NCBI RefSeq assembly: GCF_024713975.1
Contig: NC_091102.1
Span: forward strand, 11,227,001-11,291,000
Direction of reading: 5' to 3'
Source of the DNA: Paralichthys olivaceus
Lineage: Eukaryota; Chordata; Actinopteri; Pleuronectiformes; Paralichthyidae
Length of the DNA stretch: 64,000 bases
The position numbers and the translations under genes were made by a program. This document shows, piece by piece, positions 51,801-64,000 of this stretch. The first letter of the stretch is position 1. Each line of letters starts with the position of its first letter. The notes below the pieces were generated by a model that had not been told where the DNA came from, searched no databases, and saw nothing but the letters and a program-made list of their open reading frames with translations.

Positions 51801-54800
51801 AGGGCGTCCTTATCTTCCTGCATGGATGGTGCGATGCGCTCTCCTGCTGTGGGTTTAAGTTGCTAATTCGAAAAACACAAGGCTGGAAAGAAGAGAAAGG
51901 AAAACCTCAAATAAAATACAGATATAAAACACGATCAAAAAACACTGATCAACAGACTCAGAACATTCTAATCATTGAATTTGCATCTTTTACTTTTTTT
52001 TGTGTGTAATATTTACAGAGGCAGTCAGATTGCCACTTTGTTAGAATGGAGGGATAGAAACTTGAGGATTAAGCAGAACTTACAAAGGTGATGTTCTTGT
52101 TAGAATGTAAGAGGAACCCTCACACAATGTAGTGTTGAAAGGTTCTGCTTCAGTGTATCTGTCACCTTTCCCAGAAGTAACACTGTCAGGAAGTACTGGC
52201 TATACTGAAAGCCTCCTGTCGACGGTTCTCCTGGGAACACATGGTTTTAAGTTGTCAACCTGCAGGTCTGACTGTATGTATATAAACATCTTGATCTTTT
52301 CAAAAGCAGATTTTATTCATTTGTGAAGGAAATGTTTACTGTTCTCTTTCAGTTAGCATTATTATTGCTGTTTGAATGTAATAACTTTATATTGTTTTTA
52401 AAACTCTGTGATGTCATTTCATACTTAAAATGAACAAATAAGCCTTCATTACAGGGGAAATGTTGTATTTTTGTTCAACAGAGAACATCTCTTGGCCATT
52501 CTTATACTGTACACTTGTCCCTGCTGCCAAGCTATAGATGATGCTGAAACCTCTGGGATCACTGCCTTGCAACAAAGGCTTCCTTTGAGCAGATCATGAG
52601 CAATTTTATCATTAGTAAACTGAGCAGGACAAACAGTTTGCTTCCCAGATAGCTGCTGTAGGAGTTAAATATGCAGCCTGGTTTTTCTGGGTTGATCGTA
52701 AAGACGTTTGGTTGGTTTTCAGTTAACCCGAGACAAGTGTGATCCGTGTTTTTAAGGATTTTAGTGCAGCAGCACATACAGTGACCCCCACAACTGCTGT
52801 GGGAGTCATCCATCTTTTAGAGAGGTGATAACCCCCCTGATTTAAACTTAAATAGACTTTTGACTTTCATTTCTATGTAGCTTTAAGGCATTACAGAGGA
52901 ACTTTAAAGCGATATAAATGAGTACTGCAGCATTTGATTTTCATTATTCAAGTATTTAATGTGTTTTTAATTTTGCTAATAGTCTATTGATTAAAAAGGA
53001 AGAGTGTTTCAAAATGCAAGATACAGCAGGACAGACATAGACCACCAACCCCAAGCATGCACCACCAATCACCACCTCACAGCTCGTCTCATGAAGAATT
53101 TGGGTTGAAATGGTTGTGGTACCACCCAGTACCACTATTTATTCCAATTACATCTCAGACCGGACAGGAGCAGCTTGCACCATAAATCAGGCTGTCGGAG
53201 AGACAATCAGAACTGCACATTCCTATTTGGACGGGTCTGATGGAGTGCTCTGCCACTGAACTATGCTGCCTGAATCAATCTCCCCTGGAAAATGTCAGGG
53301 AAGGTAAAGTGGTAGCACCTTATCTCTACAGATGCCACTCAGTGAGAACATCAAAAGGAGGCTTGGGATGAGTGCAGTGAAGGTTGTGTAACTGTCGGGA
53401 GGACGGCTGGCACGCTTGTCTCCAGGGCTTGTCAATGCTCTTAACAGCATGCTTCATCAGGGGAAGGCGTCTCTGCCCCCTCATGCCACGTTTTCATTAA
53501 ATATACAGTATGGTTATATCTGATTTCTTTTTTATGAAAGGATGAATAGAATAACTAAAGTTTGGGATATATTTGAATAATGATACGATAAATAATGAAA
53601 TCAATATTTAAATGCAAAAAGTAAGAAACTGAATAATATTAGGGGATAATAGTCACATTAGCATGTAAGAAAATGCTTTTAAAAAGTACTGAATTATGGC
53701 AAAATATAATTGTTCATAGGATGTGAACTGGGGCAGTTCCGCTGTGGGACAGGCCGATGTATCCCAGGTGATTGGCACTGTGATGGGACATCAGACTGTG
53801 TGGACGACTCTGATGAACGAGACTGTCGTGAGTTACTCATTACTAATTATATCATGTATATTATATGCCAATATATTCCCTGAGAGGGTTGGGATCTTCA
53901 TGATACTAGTTGGATGTTACATTCTAACCTGATCCCTCTTATTACAACAGTGGTGAGAGAAATGCTCAGAATTACATAAATTCCTCTTTTCAGTAAAAGA
54001 AGAGAAGTAATGTTGATATAAAAAAAATACTCCTCTTTAGTACACCCATCATATTTTTACTTGTTTTAAATTCCTAATCTGAAAGTAAACTATAGTGCTG
54101 CCAAATGTAGTTGTTAAGTGTAAATAACAATATTTTCCTCAGAAAATGTGTAGCACAAGTAAAGTACAAGTAACCGAAAAGCACACTAAAGTAGTGTCAA
54201 GTAAAATAAATTATATTTCTACCATTTCCGTCAACTGTTATAAATAATCAAATTCTCTGTGTGTGTTCCCATGTTCCCACAGCTCAGGTAACATGTGCTG
54301 ACATTCACTTCCAGTGCTTGAGTGATGGTGATTGTATCCCTGATCAGTGGGTGTGTGATGATGAGGAAGACTGTGAGGATGGTTCCGATGAGAGGCATAA
54401 CTGTCGTGAGTCCATCTTGCCATATCAGCAATTCTTAATCACCTGAAACCTTTACACACACACACACACACACGTGCAGACAAACATTGACACACACACG
54501 CTGTCACTGACTCACACACACACCTAATAAATTTAATATACAACATATAATATCACACTTTTAACTGAAGTAGTCAAGTGCCTTTTTTTGTTGCACCATA
54601 ACATTACATCAGTATTGTTTGTATTGTAGTTGATGTTGTTTTCTATACAATAATTTTTTTGAATTAAAGTCTGTGTTTTGGAAAAAAAAGAAATGGTAAA
54701 GGTTCTGTGGGCTGAGGAGGTTAAGTATTTTAATTACTGTGTTGTACTTCATATATATTTCCAAGCAGATCAAACTTTATCTATCTGGCTCACTTCTCTA

Positions 54801-57800
54801 TGTGTTGCTTAATCCCCAGCTGTAACGACATGTATCAGTGGCCAGTTCAACTGCAGTAACGGGGCATGCATCCCAGGAGAATACCGATGTGACCGACTGG
54901 CGGACTGCTCAGATGGCTCTGATGAGAGAAACTGCCGTAAGTTTTCTCCAGGGTGGTTTCCTTTTTTTATCTCAGGCTCCTGAGGCATTTTAATCAATTT
55001 GTTAAGATTAAGAGGCTCGCTGACTGACAGAATGGGCCACAATATGCTTCTTGTTGTCAAAGGTTGATTGCAGATTCCTTGGTGGATTAGTCAAGCTGAA
55101 GTTCAGCTGCTATGCCATTATTGTCCCGACATGGTAGACCCACAGCACTACACACTGTGGTAATCTCACAATTGCATAAAGAATGCTGTGGCGACTGCCG
55201 TTATGGTGGTGGTGTTACATTTGAGTCCTTTATCCTTCCCATTCCCAGAATTTTCACAGTTAAAAACTTAAATGCACACAGTTGTCAGACGGATTTGAAT
55301 GCATGGCACCCCCCTGATGATGATTTAATCTTTCAGATTACCCCGAGTGTACACAATTGAGATGTGCTAATGGGGCCTGCTACAACCGGACTCAGCGATG
55401 TGACCAGACACTTGACTGCCGTGATGGTTCTGATGAGGCAAACTGCAGTAAGAAACCAGTCAATTTTAGAAGCATTTCCAAACAACTGTCACTTGTGCTG
55501 AGCAGTAACTAAATGGTTATTTTTGCCTGTATCTGCTTTTTAGCACAGCAATGCAACACGGGCCGGTTTCCGTGTCATAACGGAGAGTGTGTTCCTCAAC
55601 GTTACGTATGTGACCACGATGACGATTGTGGAGACAGAAGTGATGAGCAAAATTGCAGTACGTAGCCTCTGTCTCTATATCCTCTTTCTCTCTTAATCTA
55701 ACCGCATTGTCAGTCTAATGAATCTTTATTTTACCTACAGCATATCCTACCTGTAAGGGCAACTACTTCACCTGCCCAAGTGGCCGCTGTATCCATCAAG
55801 TCTGGCTTTGTGATGGAGAGGATGATTGTGAAGACAATGCTGATGAAAAAGGCTGCGGTATGGATGTAGTTGGAAACCAGTTGTCATAAATTTTGTTCAT
55901 TTTTATTGTTAGACCCATTAATGGCAAGGAAAACTGAGTGGGTTTACTGGGTTACAACTGGAACTCTCTGTGTGAAACCAGATGCATCTCCAGTCACCAC
56001 GGTTGATTTGGGCGAGCAAGACACTATGCCTGTGCTCCTTTAAGTGTGCTATTCAAATGTCTCTTTGTGGCACAAGATTGCGCAGCCCCCCAAAGGGCTT
56101 TAGAATTCCTTCACACGGCTGTGAAGAGTGTGTGTTTTTAGAGGATGGGCTGCAGAAGCCCTCTGAGCCCCCATGTGACCCCCTCAAAGCTCCACTCCCC
56201 TGCATCGATTTAAAGTGACAGTAAATTCCCTGACGATAAGGTCCTAGTCACAAATTTCTTAAGATCAGTGCCGCATTCCTGTGGACCCAGTATAAAATCC
56301 CAACACATTTAAAGCCTACTGCTTTCCTATTTCTTTCCATGTGTAAGCCTTTAATGTTGATGAATTTGATTTGTCTACAGATAATGTGTCGAGAGAGTGT
56401 TACCCAGAAGAATGGCCCTGTCCATCCTCTGGCCTGTGTATACCCATGGATCAGCTGTGTGATGGGACACCTCAGTGTCCCGATGGAGAGGATGAGACAA
56501 ACAGCACTGCTGGCCGCAACTGCAGTTAGTACCAACACAACTAGTGTAAACCATCTGATATCACTGAATTATGTTCCTTACTATTCTGGTCTCTGTGTTG
56601 GTCAGGTATCTGGAGATGTGCCACTCTAAGCTGCGAGTATCGTTGTCATGCTTCTCCTGAAGGAGGAACCTGTTCATGTCCTTCTAGCTACATTGTCAAC
56701 AGCAACAATAGTCGCTCATGTATAGGTATATCTACCCATACTCCACATTCTTTTCATACCTTTTATATGGGGATTTATGCAGAAAGATCAAAACATCTGA
56801 ACAATAGAGATCCTCAATCACAGGATACCATATGTTTGGAGTCATATGTACATTGCAAAAACACTTATTGAATGTGCAGTGTGACTCAAACAAAACAAAA
56901 TTGGTATTTAATCTTCATCTGCTCTGATTTCATGCCGAAGACTTTGACGACTGTTCGATGTGGGGTGTGTGTGACCAGCTGTGTGAGGACCGTGTTGGCT
57001 CCTATCGTTGCAGCTGTCGTGAGGGCTACACCCTGGAGCAGCACAGACATTGCAGGGCTGACATCTCAAGTGAGTGTTGTACCCTCTCTGATTGGTTTTA
57101 CATGCAGTGTGATCAAATTCTGAACATATGAACGACCCCTTTTCCTTCTTGCAGACCTCTGTGGCTGCTCTGCTGAGAGTTTGTGCTGCATTGTGGTGCA
57201 TCGTTGCGTACCGAATGTTGTTTTAGCTAGTCTCTATCCTCTGTTGAACATAGACAGAGTGTTGACCTATTTGCCTTTGATGAGTATGAATAAAAAAAGA
57301 GTGTGAAATGACAACGGATAGAAAGTCCTCTACCTTCATTAATCCTCTACCTTCATTAGTCTGAGTCATGGATCTGAAATAATGTGCTATGTTCTGTAAA
57401 AATCCCAACAATCCAGTTGTAGGTGCTTGCTACTTTAGTTTTAATACAAACCAGAGGTAGTTAATCAAAACATTGTAAAGATAAAGATTCCATCTTGCTG
57501 TGTTTTGTAACTTGTTGTATGTTTTTTCTTCTGCAGCTGGAGTCCCTTCTTTGATATTTTCGGATGGCAGAGACCTGTTAATAGGTGACATCCATGGCAA
57601 CAATCTGCGCACTTTGGTTCATTCACAGAACAGAGGGGTTGCAATGGGAGTGGACTTCCACTACAGTCTGCAAAAGATTTTCTGGACTGATACCATTCAG
57701 AATAAGGTATTTTTTAATAACCAATTTATATATTCAATGATTTATTTATTCTTACTACTGAGTTACTCAAAGTGCAGTTACCCCAGAGTAGTCTGTTATG

Positions 57801-60800
57801 ATTGGGTAACATTTCACAAGTGGTAGACTACTGTCTACTTTGAGTAAAATTGGAGTTGGACTGGAGCTGACCAGTACTGAATTCTCGCTGTTATCTGTTA
57901 AGATATCAGAAATGTTGATACTATAATAATAGGATTGCTGTTGGCTCCTTTGGCTGAGTCATAATAAAGGGGGAAATAGATGAATGGAATCCAAATGGCC
58001 TAATCTTGAAGCCTGTCTGATAGGCTGGTATGATGTTCACATACCAGGGTGCAATTTTTGTAACTTGACCTTGTTCGAAGTTAATCATGCTGTATTTGTT
58101 TTCAGTGGCACTGTACGTGTACATGCATTCTTTGGCCATCTAAAAAGTCTTTGTTCAGCCCATGCCTTGGCTCGTCAATGGTTCAAACTGCAGCCACTCA
58201 GCTGAAACAGTAGGATCCATCTCTGACTGGGCATCTGTGTGTATCAGCCACCTCCATGGCAGCATGTCAGATTAAAAGTAGGCAGAGAACAAACAGGGCA
58301 TGTGAATGCAACTGGAAAGGTTAAACTATCAGGCGATTTCCACATCTTCAGTTTCTCTGTAAACAGGTCAGTTGAAAATCCTGCTTTTTAGACGTCAGGA
58401 TTTTGTTTCAAAAGAAGCAGAGCAGTGCCCCTCGGAACCAGGTGCCTGCTGCTAAGGCTTCCAGACAGACAAACTAGCGTCATCATAGACCTTTTTTCCT
58501 TTGTCTCAGTAGGAGAAGCACTGGTGAAAATAATGACATCAATAATGGCTGAATTCCACTGAGCTGCTTCAGTTTCAGGATCCTGGAACTGAGTGTGTTG
58601 GTGCACTGTCACAAATCTAATTACACCTTAACAGAACAGAGCCATTGTTATTGTTGTTAGTAACACAGATTATTTTCCTGCTGTGACATTTACAACTGTC
58701 TGCTTTGAAAAAGACCTATAGTATCTATGGAGTGTCAGGTTCAGATAACCATCTCACAGAAATAGAAATGTAACAAGACAGTATAATCAGACAAGCAAAC
58801 AAATAATCTCCTCCTTCCTAAAATGTATCGTTACCTACATTCAGCTTGACTGCAGTAGGCTACAAGAAACATCTTACCATCTCTTTTTAATAGATAAGTT
58901 CCCATTCTTTCATGTCTGTCTAAAAATACTCTCATGCCCATATGCACATTGAAAGCATATTGTTATATTTTAATACTTTCTTCTCTTCATAATAGCTGCA
59001 AAGAGATCTCCGCTTAAAGTAACTTCTATAGTATTGATGGAGGACACTAACCCTCTTCTATCTTCCATCTAAAACTGATTCCAATTTTGAAAGATACCCT
59101 CTTGATTTGCTGAACTCATCCAATGGAAGCCAGTTATTTTCTGTAGTCATTTTTACACAAAAGCAAGACTGCGGATTCGTCTCCCATCACCAACACTAAA
59201 TAAGCGATGGGATACCTTAATCGGTAGGGTTTACAATTGCAGCACCTAATAACACCTCCTATACACCTACATGCGTGTGGGTATTGTATTCAAATACTTT
59301 TGTTAAAATCTGTCCTTTAATATGTTCCTTTATTTTTAGAGGAAGTAACCACCTAAAGGCTAATTTCCCGGCAACAATAGTGTCTTTTTTCGTCTACAAG
59401 TGTTTTCTGTGGATATGAACTGTATGTGGTTGAGGCCAGCGTCAACAGGATTGACATGGTGGACTTTGATGGACATTTACGACTGTCTGCTTTGAAATAA
59501 AAGACCTATAGTATCTATAGAGTTTCAGGTTCAGATAACCATCTCACAGAATTAGAAATGTAACAAGACAGTATAATCAGACAAGCAAACAAATTATCTC
59601 CACCTTCCTAAAATGTATCGTTACCTATATTCGGCTTGACTGCAGTTGGCTACAAGAAACATCTTACCATCTCTTTTTAATAGATAAGTTCCCATTCTTT
59701 CATGTCTGTCTAAAAATACTCTCATGCCCATATGCACATTGAAAGCATATTGTTATATTTGAATACTTTCTTCTCTTCATAATAGCTGCAAAGAGATCTC
59801 CGCTTAAAGTAACTTCCATAGTATTGATGGAGGACACTAACCCTCTTCTATCTTCCATCTAAAACTGATTCCAATTTTGAAAGATACCCTCTTGATTTGC
59901 TGAACTCATCCCATGGAAGCCAGTTATTTTCTGTAGTCATTTTTACACCAAAGCAAGACTGCGGATTCGTCTCCCATCACCAACACTAAATAAGCGATGG
60001 GATATCTTAATCGGTAGGGTTTACAATTGCAGCACCTAATAACACCTCCTATACACCTACATGCGTGTGGGTATTGTATTCAAATACTTTTGTTAAAATC
60101 TGTCCTTTAATATGTTCCTTTATTTTTAGAGGAAGTAACCACCTAAGGGCTAATTTCCCGGCAACAATGGTATCTTTTGTCTCAAGTGTTTTCTGTGGAT
60201 ATGGACGGTTCCAACATGACGGTGGTTTCAAACTTATTATTTGACTACCCTGAGAACTTGGCTGTGGATTGGTTGAACAATAAACTGTATGTGGTTGAGG
60301 CCAGCGTCAACAGGATTGACATGGTGGACTTTGATGGACATTTACAACTGTCTAAAAGATACCCTCTTGATTTGCTGAACTCATCCCATGGAAGCCAGTT
60401 ATTTTCTGTAGTCATTTTTACACAAAAGCAAGACTGCGGATTCGTCTCCCATCACCAACACTAAATAAGCGATGGGATACCTTAATCGGTAGGGTTTACA
60501 ATTGCAGCACCTAATAACACCTCCTATACACCTACATGCGTGTGGGTATTGTATTCAAATACTTTTGTTAAAATCTGTCCTTTAATATGTTCCTTTATTT
60601 TTAGAGGAAGTAACCACCTAAAGGCTAATTTCCCGGCAACAATAGTGTCTTTTTTCGTCTACAAGTGTTTTCTGTGGATATGAACTGTATGTGGTTGAGG
60701 CCAGCGTCAACAGGATTGACATGGTGGACTTTGATGGACATTTACAACTGTCTGCTGTGAAAAAGACCTATAGTATCTATAGAGTTTCAGGTTCAGATAA

Positions 60801-63800
60801 CCATCTCACAGAATTAGAAATGTAACAAGAAACTATAATCAGACAAGCAAACAAATTATCTCCACCTTCCTAAAATGTATCATTACCTACATTCTGCTTG
60901 ACTGCAGTTGGCTACAAGAAACATCTTACCATCTCTTTTTGCAGTAATTGCAGCACCTAATAACACCTCCTATACACCTACATGCGTGTGGGTATTGTAT
61001 TCAAATACTTTTGTTAAAATCTGTCCTTTAATATGTTCCTTTATTTTTAGAGGAAGTAACTACCTAAGGGCTAATTTCCCAGCAACAATGATGTCTTTTG
61101 TCTACAGGTGTTTTCTGTGGATATGGACGGTTCCAACATGCAGGTGGTTTTAAACGTATCAGTTGACCACCCTGAGAACTTGGCAGTGGATTGGGTGAAC
61201 AATAAACTGTATGTGGTTGAGGCCAGCGTCAACAGGATTGACATGGTGGACTTTGATGGAGGTAACCGGGTCACGCTCATCACTGAAAACCTCGGAAACC
61301 CAAGAGGAATAGCGGTGGACCCCACTGTAGGGTAAGCACATCTCCCGGTTTCCATCCAGCTTTCCATTCATCTATCCACCTGTCCCCACATATAGTATCT
61401 GTCATGCTCCATTGACATTGAATAATAGGGCTGTGTATGTGTGTGAGATTAGGAGATTGCCATGGGTGGATTAGTGTGGAGCAATGTAAGTGATGACCCT
61501 CAGTGTAATCCAATAGTATAGTTTAAGGGGGGAGGTTGGTGGTGGCTTACTGTATATTAAACAGAAGTCTGGTGAGAGGCAGAGCCCCCCCCCTGGAACA
61601 TAGTCTGAGGTTGTGGACACTAGAAAACGGCTGATGTGGCTTTTGGGGCTAATGTTGATATTGATATTATAGAGTAAAAACGTTCACATATATTGGGTGA
61701 TATACTGTATATATATTATTATATATATATTTTTTTGATAAACTGATAGATAATTGCAAGAAAACTGTCACTGACTAACAATTTCCCCTCCTTACAGGTA
61801 CATGTTCTTCTCAGATTGGGAGGCACTGAATGGACAGCCAGGCTTGGAGCGGGCTTTCATGGACGGCACAAACCGTTATGGGATCGTTTGGAGTAAACTG
61901 GGTTCGCCAGCTGGTCTTACACTGGACATCGAGGCCAAGCGCATCTACTGGGTTGACAGTCGCTATGACTACATCGAAACAGCAACATATGACGGCCTCC
62001 ACAGGTAAATATCATATGTGATCCCAGAAAGAGAACACAATAATTAAAAAGATTAAAGCATTGATATCAGAATGAATCAATTCCATCATCATTTCTTTAA
62101 ATAGAAAAACAGTGGTCCATGGAGGTGCTGTAATCCCACACCCATATGGCATCAGTCTCTTCGAGCACAGTGTCTTTTTCACGGACTGGACCAAGATGGC
62201 TGTGATGAAAGCCAACAAGTTCAACGACAGCAGTCCTCAGGTGGTTTACAGTACCGCTCAGTTTCCACATGGAGTAGCAGTTATACATCAGCTGAAACAG
62301 CCTCAAGGTAAGACCCTCACTGAGCCATTTGTGCATTCTTCAAAGTGGCCCTGATGCAGCTCACATACTATATCTCATAGTTCTCACAGTTCTACAGAAC
62401 GTCAGTGTAAATTGACCCAGATTTTCTGCTGTTTCAAAAGATAGAGTTGCAAATAACTATCGTTGAAGAAGATGACAGACCCTAATTCATCTTATATGAG
62501 TATCTCGTGCCAGTTACTGTTTTTTTTTGTTTTGCCTCCAGTGCCAAACCCTTGCAGTGTAGACAGAGGTGGTTGTGAGCAGATCTGTGTTCTGAGTCAC
62601 AGGAGTGACAATGGAGGACTGGGTTACAGGTGCAAATGTCGCATGGGCTATGACCTCCATGCTGATGGAAAGCGTTGTTTGGGTAAAAGAACAATTCTCC
62701 TATTACTATTTCACTAATTGTTCCAAACTTCCTAAACACATAACTCACCGACACAGCAACCAACATTAGTTTCATGTCAATTAACCCTTTCTTACTTGTT
62801 TATTATGATGTTTTGGTGAAACATATCACTGATGCCTACTGTTTTGTGTGCTGATGTCCTGTTTTCAGCTGTGAGGCAGTTTCTGCTGTTCTCCAGTCAG
62901 CTCGCTGTGAGAGGGATCCCCTTTAACCTCTCCACCCAGGAAGACGTCATCCTGCCCGTCACTGGATCACCTTCCTACTTTGTTGGGGTGGATTTTAGTG
63001 CTGAAGACGATGCCATCTTCTTCTCAGATACAGTCAAAGATATCATTTACAAACAGAAAGTGAATGGGACAGGTGAGAATCATGTCGCTATCGCTAAACT
63101 ACAACAGACTTACAGTTAACAATAGCAGAATAATACAAAGAAAAAGTTCAGCAGCAAAATGTTTACAGTGTTTTCTCTGTGCTTACATCTTTGGAGCAGA
63201 GAGCTCTACCATGTGATTCAGTCAGGCTTAAACAGGGAGTTATGGGAGTGCCTGATGGGGCCGACTGGTACAATGGGGGAGTGAATGGACACGAGTATGG
63301 ACAATGAAAATGAATCATACAATCAACCAAAATGTCAAACTCATCTTCTGCGTAAAGACTAAACAAGGGTGTTTTACCAAGCAGTTTTGATGTTTATTTA
63401 ATAAACTAAAAAATCTCTTCAGCTGTGCAAAGTTGTTACTAATGTGATAATCCCTGAGGAGTCACACCGTACAAAAAAAAGAAACAGCACTGCCCCTCAG
63501 TGATGTTGTTTTTGGAGCTGCTCTAGTTTTTTCTGTCCAGTCTGACATGGGGAAAATTAAAGCTGACAGCCTATTTATTTAAATGTGTTCCTCTTTCATC
63601 TCTGTGGTAAACTGTGGTCTGATATGCACAGGCAGGGAGGTACTGGCAGCCAATAGAGTGGAAGGTGTGGAGGACCTGGCTTATGACTGGATTTCAAAAA
63701 ACCTCTACTGGACTGACCCGCGATACCGGAGCATATCTGTCATGAAGCTGGCTGATAAGTCGAGGAGAGCCATCGTACAGAACCTCAACAACCCCAGGGC

Positions 63801-63824
63801 CATCGTGGTGCATCCTCTTCTTGG
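48860..63824 (+). CDS. lrp2: LRP2 (megalin), N-terminal 17 coding exons; continues past window
   Basis: Giant endocytic receptor of absorptive epithelia. Exons: 48860-48932, 53720-53827, 54283-54405, 54820-54936, 55337-55447, 55544-55657, 55741-55857, 56381-56524, 56606-56725, 56941-57069, 57537-57706, 61108-61331, 61798-62004, 62105-62307, 62542-62682, 62869-63072, 63632-63824. Signal peptide [20 protein letters not shown]. Seven LDL-receptor class A repeats follow, one per exon, each with the Ca-binding SDE-type motif (DGSDER, DDSDER, DRSDEQ, DNADEK). Then two EGF-like modules ([15 protein letters not shown]) and the first YWTD propeller (IFWTDT, MFFSDW, RIYWVDS, VFFTDW). An EGF module ([20 protein letters not shown]) and the start of the second propeller (NLYWTD) complete the part seen. 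This is about 832 of roughly 4600 residues and follows human LRP2 closely. Confidence 0.97.
48933..53719. other. LRP2 intron 1 (4.8 kb)
   Basis: The longest intron here. No exon, RNA gene or clear transposon recognised. As the first intron of a tightly regulated gene it may hold enhancers, but nothing in the sequence proves this. Confidence 0.4.
54454..54473 (+). repeat. (AC)n microsatellite in LRP2 intron 3
   Basis: About ten AC units, with further CACACA runs to about 54520. Confidence 0.85.
58687..61260 (+). repeat. Higher-order tandem duplication in LRP2 intron 11 with partial exon 12 copies
   Basis: Four units share intron sequence starting CATTTACAACTGTCTGC and end inside exon 12 at GACTTTGATGGA: 58687-59473, 59474-60338, 60339-60738 (5' part deleted) and 60739-61260 (internal deletion; joins the true exon 12). 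Units 1 and 3 carry an exon copy with the same internal deletion (GTGGATATG joined to AACTGTATGTGG). Unit 2 carries the longer copy (60187-60338, 16 residues on: [20 protein letters not shown]). Extra copies have ACAAG or TCAAG in place of the ACAG acceptor and no donor, so they are probably not spliced. Confidence 0.9.
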
Positions 63825-64000
63825 GTAAATCAGTATAAGATCATTAGAATTGTTGTACCCAAATGTAAAATATTAACATTTTGCTTACTCTCTACTTCAA
63901 GAGGTTATGTAGGTAATGCAGGGTCACTTCTAATTTTGCACTCTAATTATCACAAAATATTATTATCATACTTTTATACTGCCCCAATAAAAGAGCTTTA

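Noticed and set aside
60187-60338. Unit 2 copy of LRP2 exon 12 as a functional alternative exon
   Set aside because: The border acceptor AG is lost, no donor follows, and the frame runs on into intron sequence.

Overview
The window is vertebrate nuclear DNA, almost certainly from a ray-finned (teleost) fish. Every gene is split by short GT..AG introns, intergenic gaps are small, and the repeats are typical of fish (short non-autonomous DNA transposons with an AAAGGGATAGTTCACC terminus, LINE relics, CA and TA microsatellites). The gene order CFAP210 - PPIG - FASTKD1 - KLHL41 - BBS5 - LRP2 is the same block known from human 2q31, with the same relative orientations. I cannot name the species.

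Layout. 61-1284 (+): 3' half of CFAP210, a cilium microtubule inner protein. 2141-2251: an orphan ST7/ST7L-like exon. 3321-3957: a foldback transposon. 4194-8544 (-): PPIG, a nuclear SR-cyclophilin. 10496-16079 (+): FASTKD1, a mitochondrial RNA protein, head-to-head with PPIG. 17112-20095 (-): KLHL41, a sarcomeric BTB-Kelch protein with a MEF2-like site upstream. 21390-24701 (-): BBS5, a BBSome subunit with an X-box-like promoter site. 26088-41396 (-): a complete collagen XXVIII gene (signal peptide, VWA, interrupted collagen, VWA, Asn-Gly-rich linker, Kunitz). 44572-45378 (+): an intron-bearing ATP5F1B pseudogene missing its middle. 45576-47933 (-): CCDC89. 48860 to the window end (+): the first 17 coding exons of LRP2 (megalin).

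The genes do not form one pathway. They are a conserved syntenic block, although three of them (CFAP210, BBS5, CCDC89) are ciliary or cilium-associated, and the two whose promoters lie in the window carry RFX X-box-like sites. LRP2 is an endocytic receptor of ciliated absorptive epithelia. Relative to the mammalian order, collagen XXVIII, the ATP5F1B relic and CCDC89 sit between BBS5 and LRP2.

The most unusual structures are: a higher-order tandem duplication inside LRP2 intron 11 that repeatedly copied part of the next exon while the extra copies lost their splice acceptors; stray exon-level duplicates of ST7 and ATP5F1B; an apparent one-base frameshift cutting off the conserved CFAP210 tail; a CCDC89 start codon embedded in an X-box; and an Asn-Gly repeat linker in collagen XXVIII. 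I found no CRISPR array, prokaryotic system, tRNA or rRNA gene, and no recognisable retrovirus or other capsid- or envelope-bearing element.
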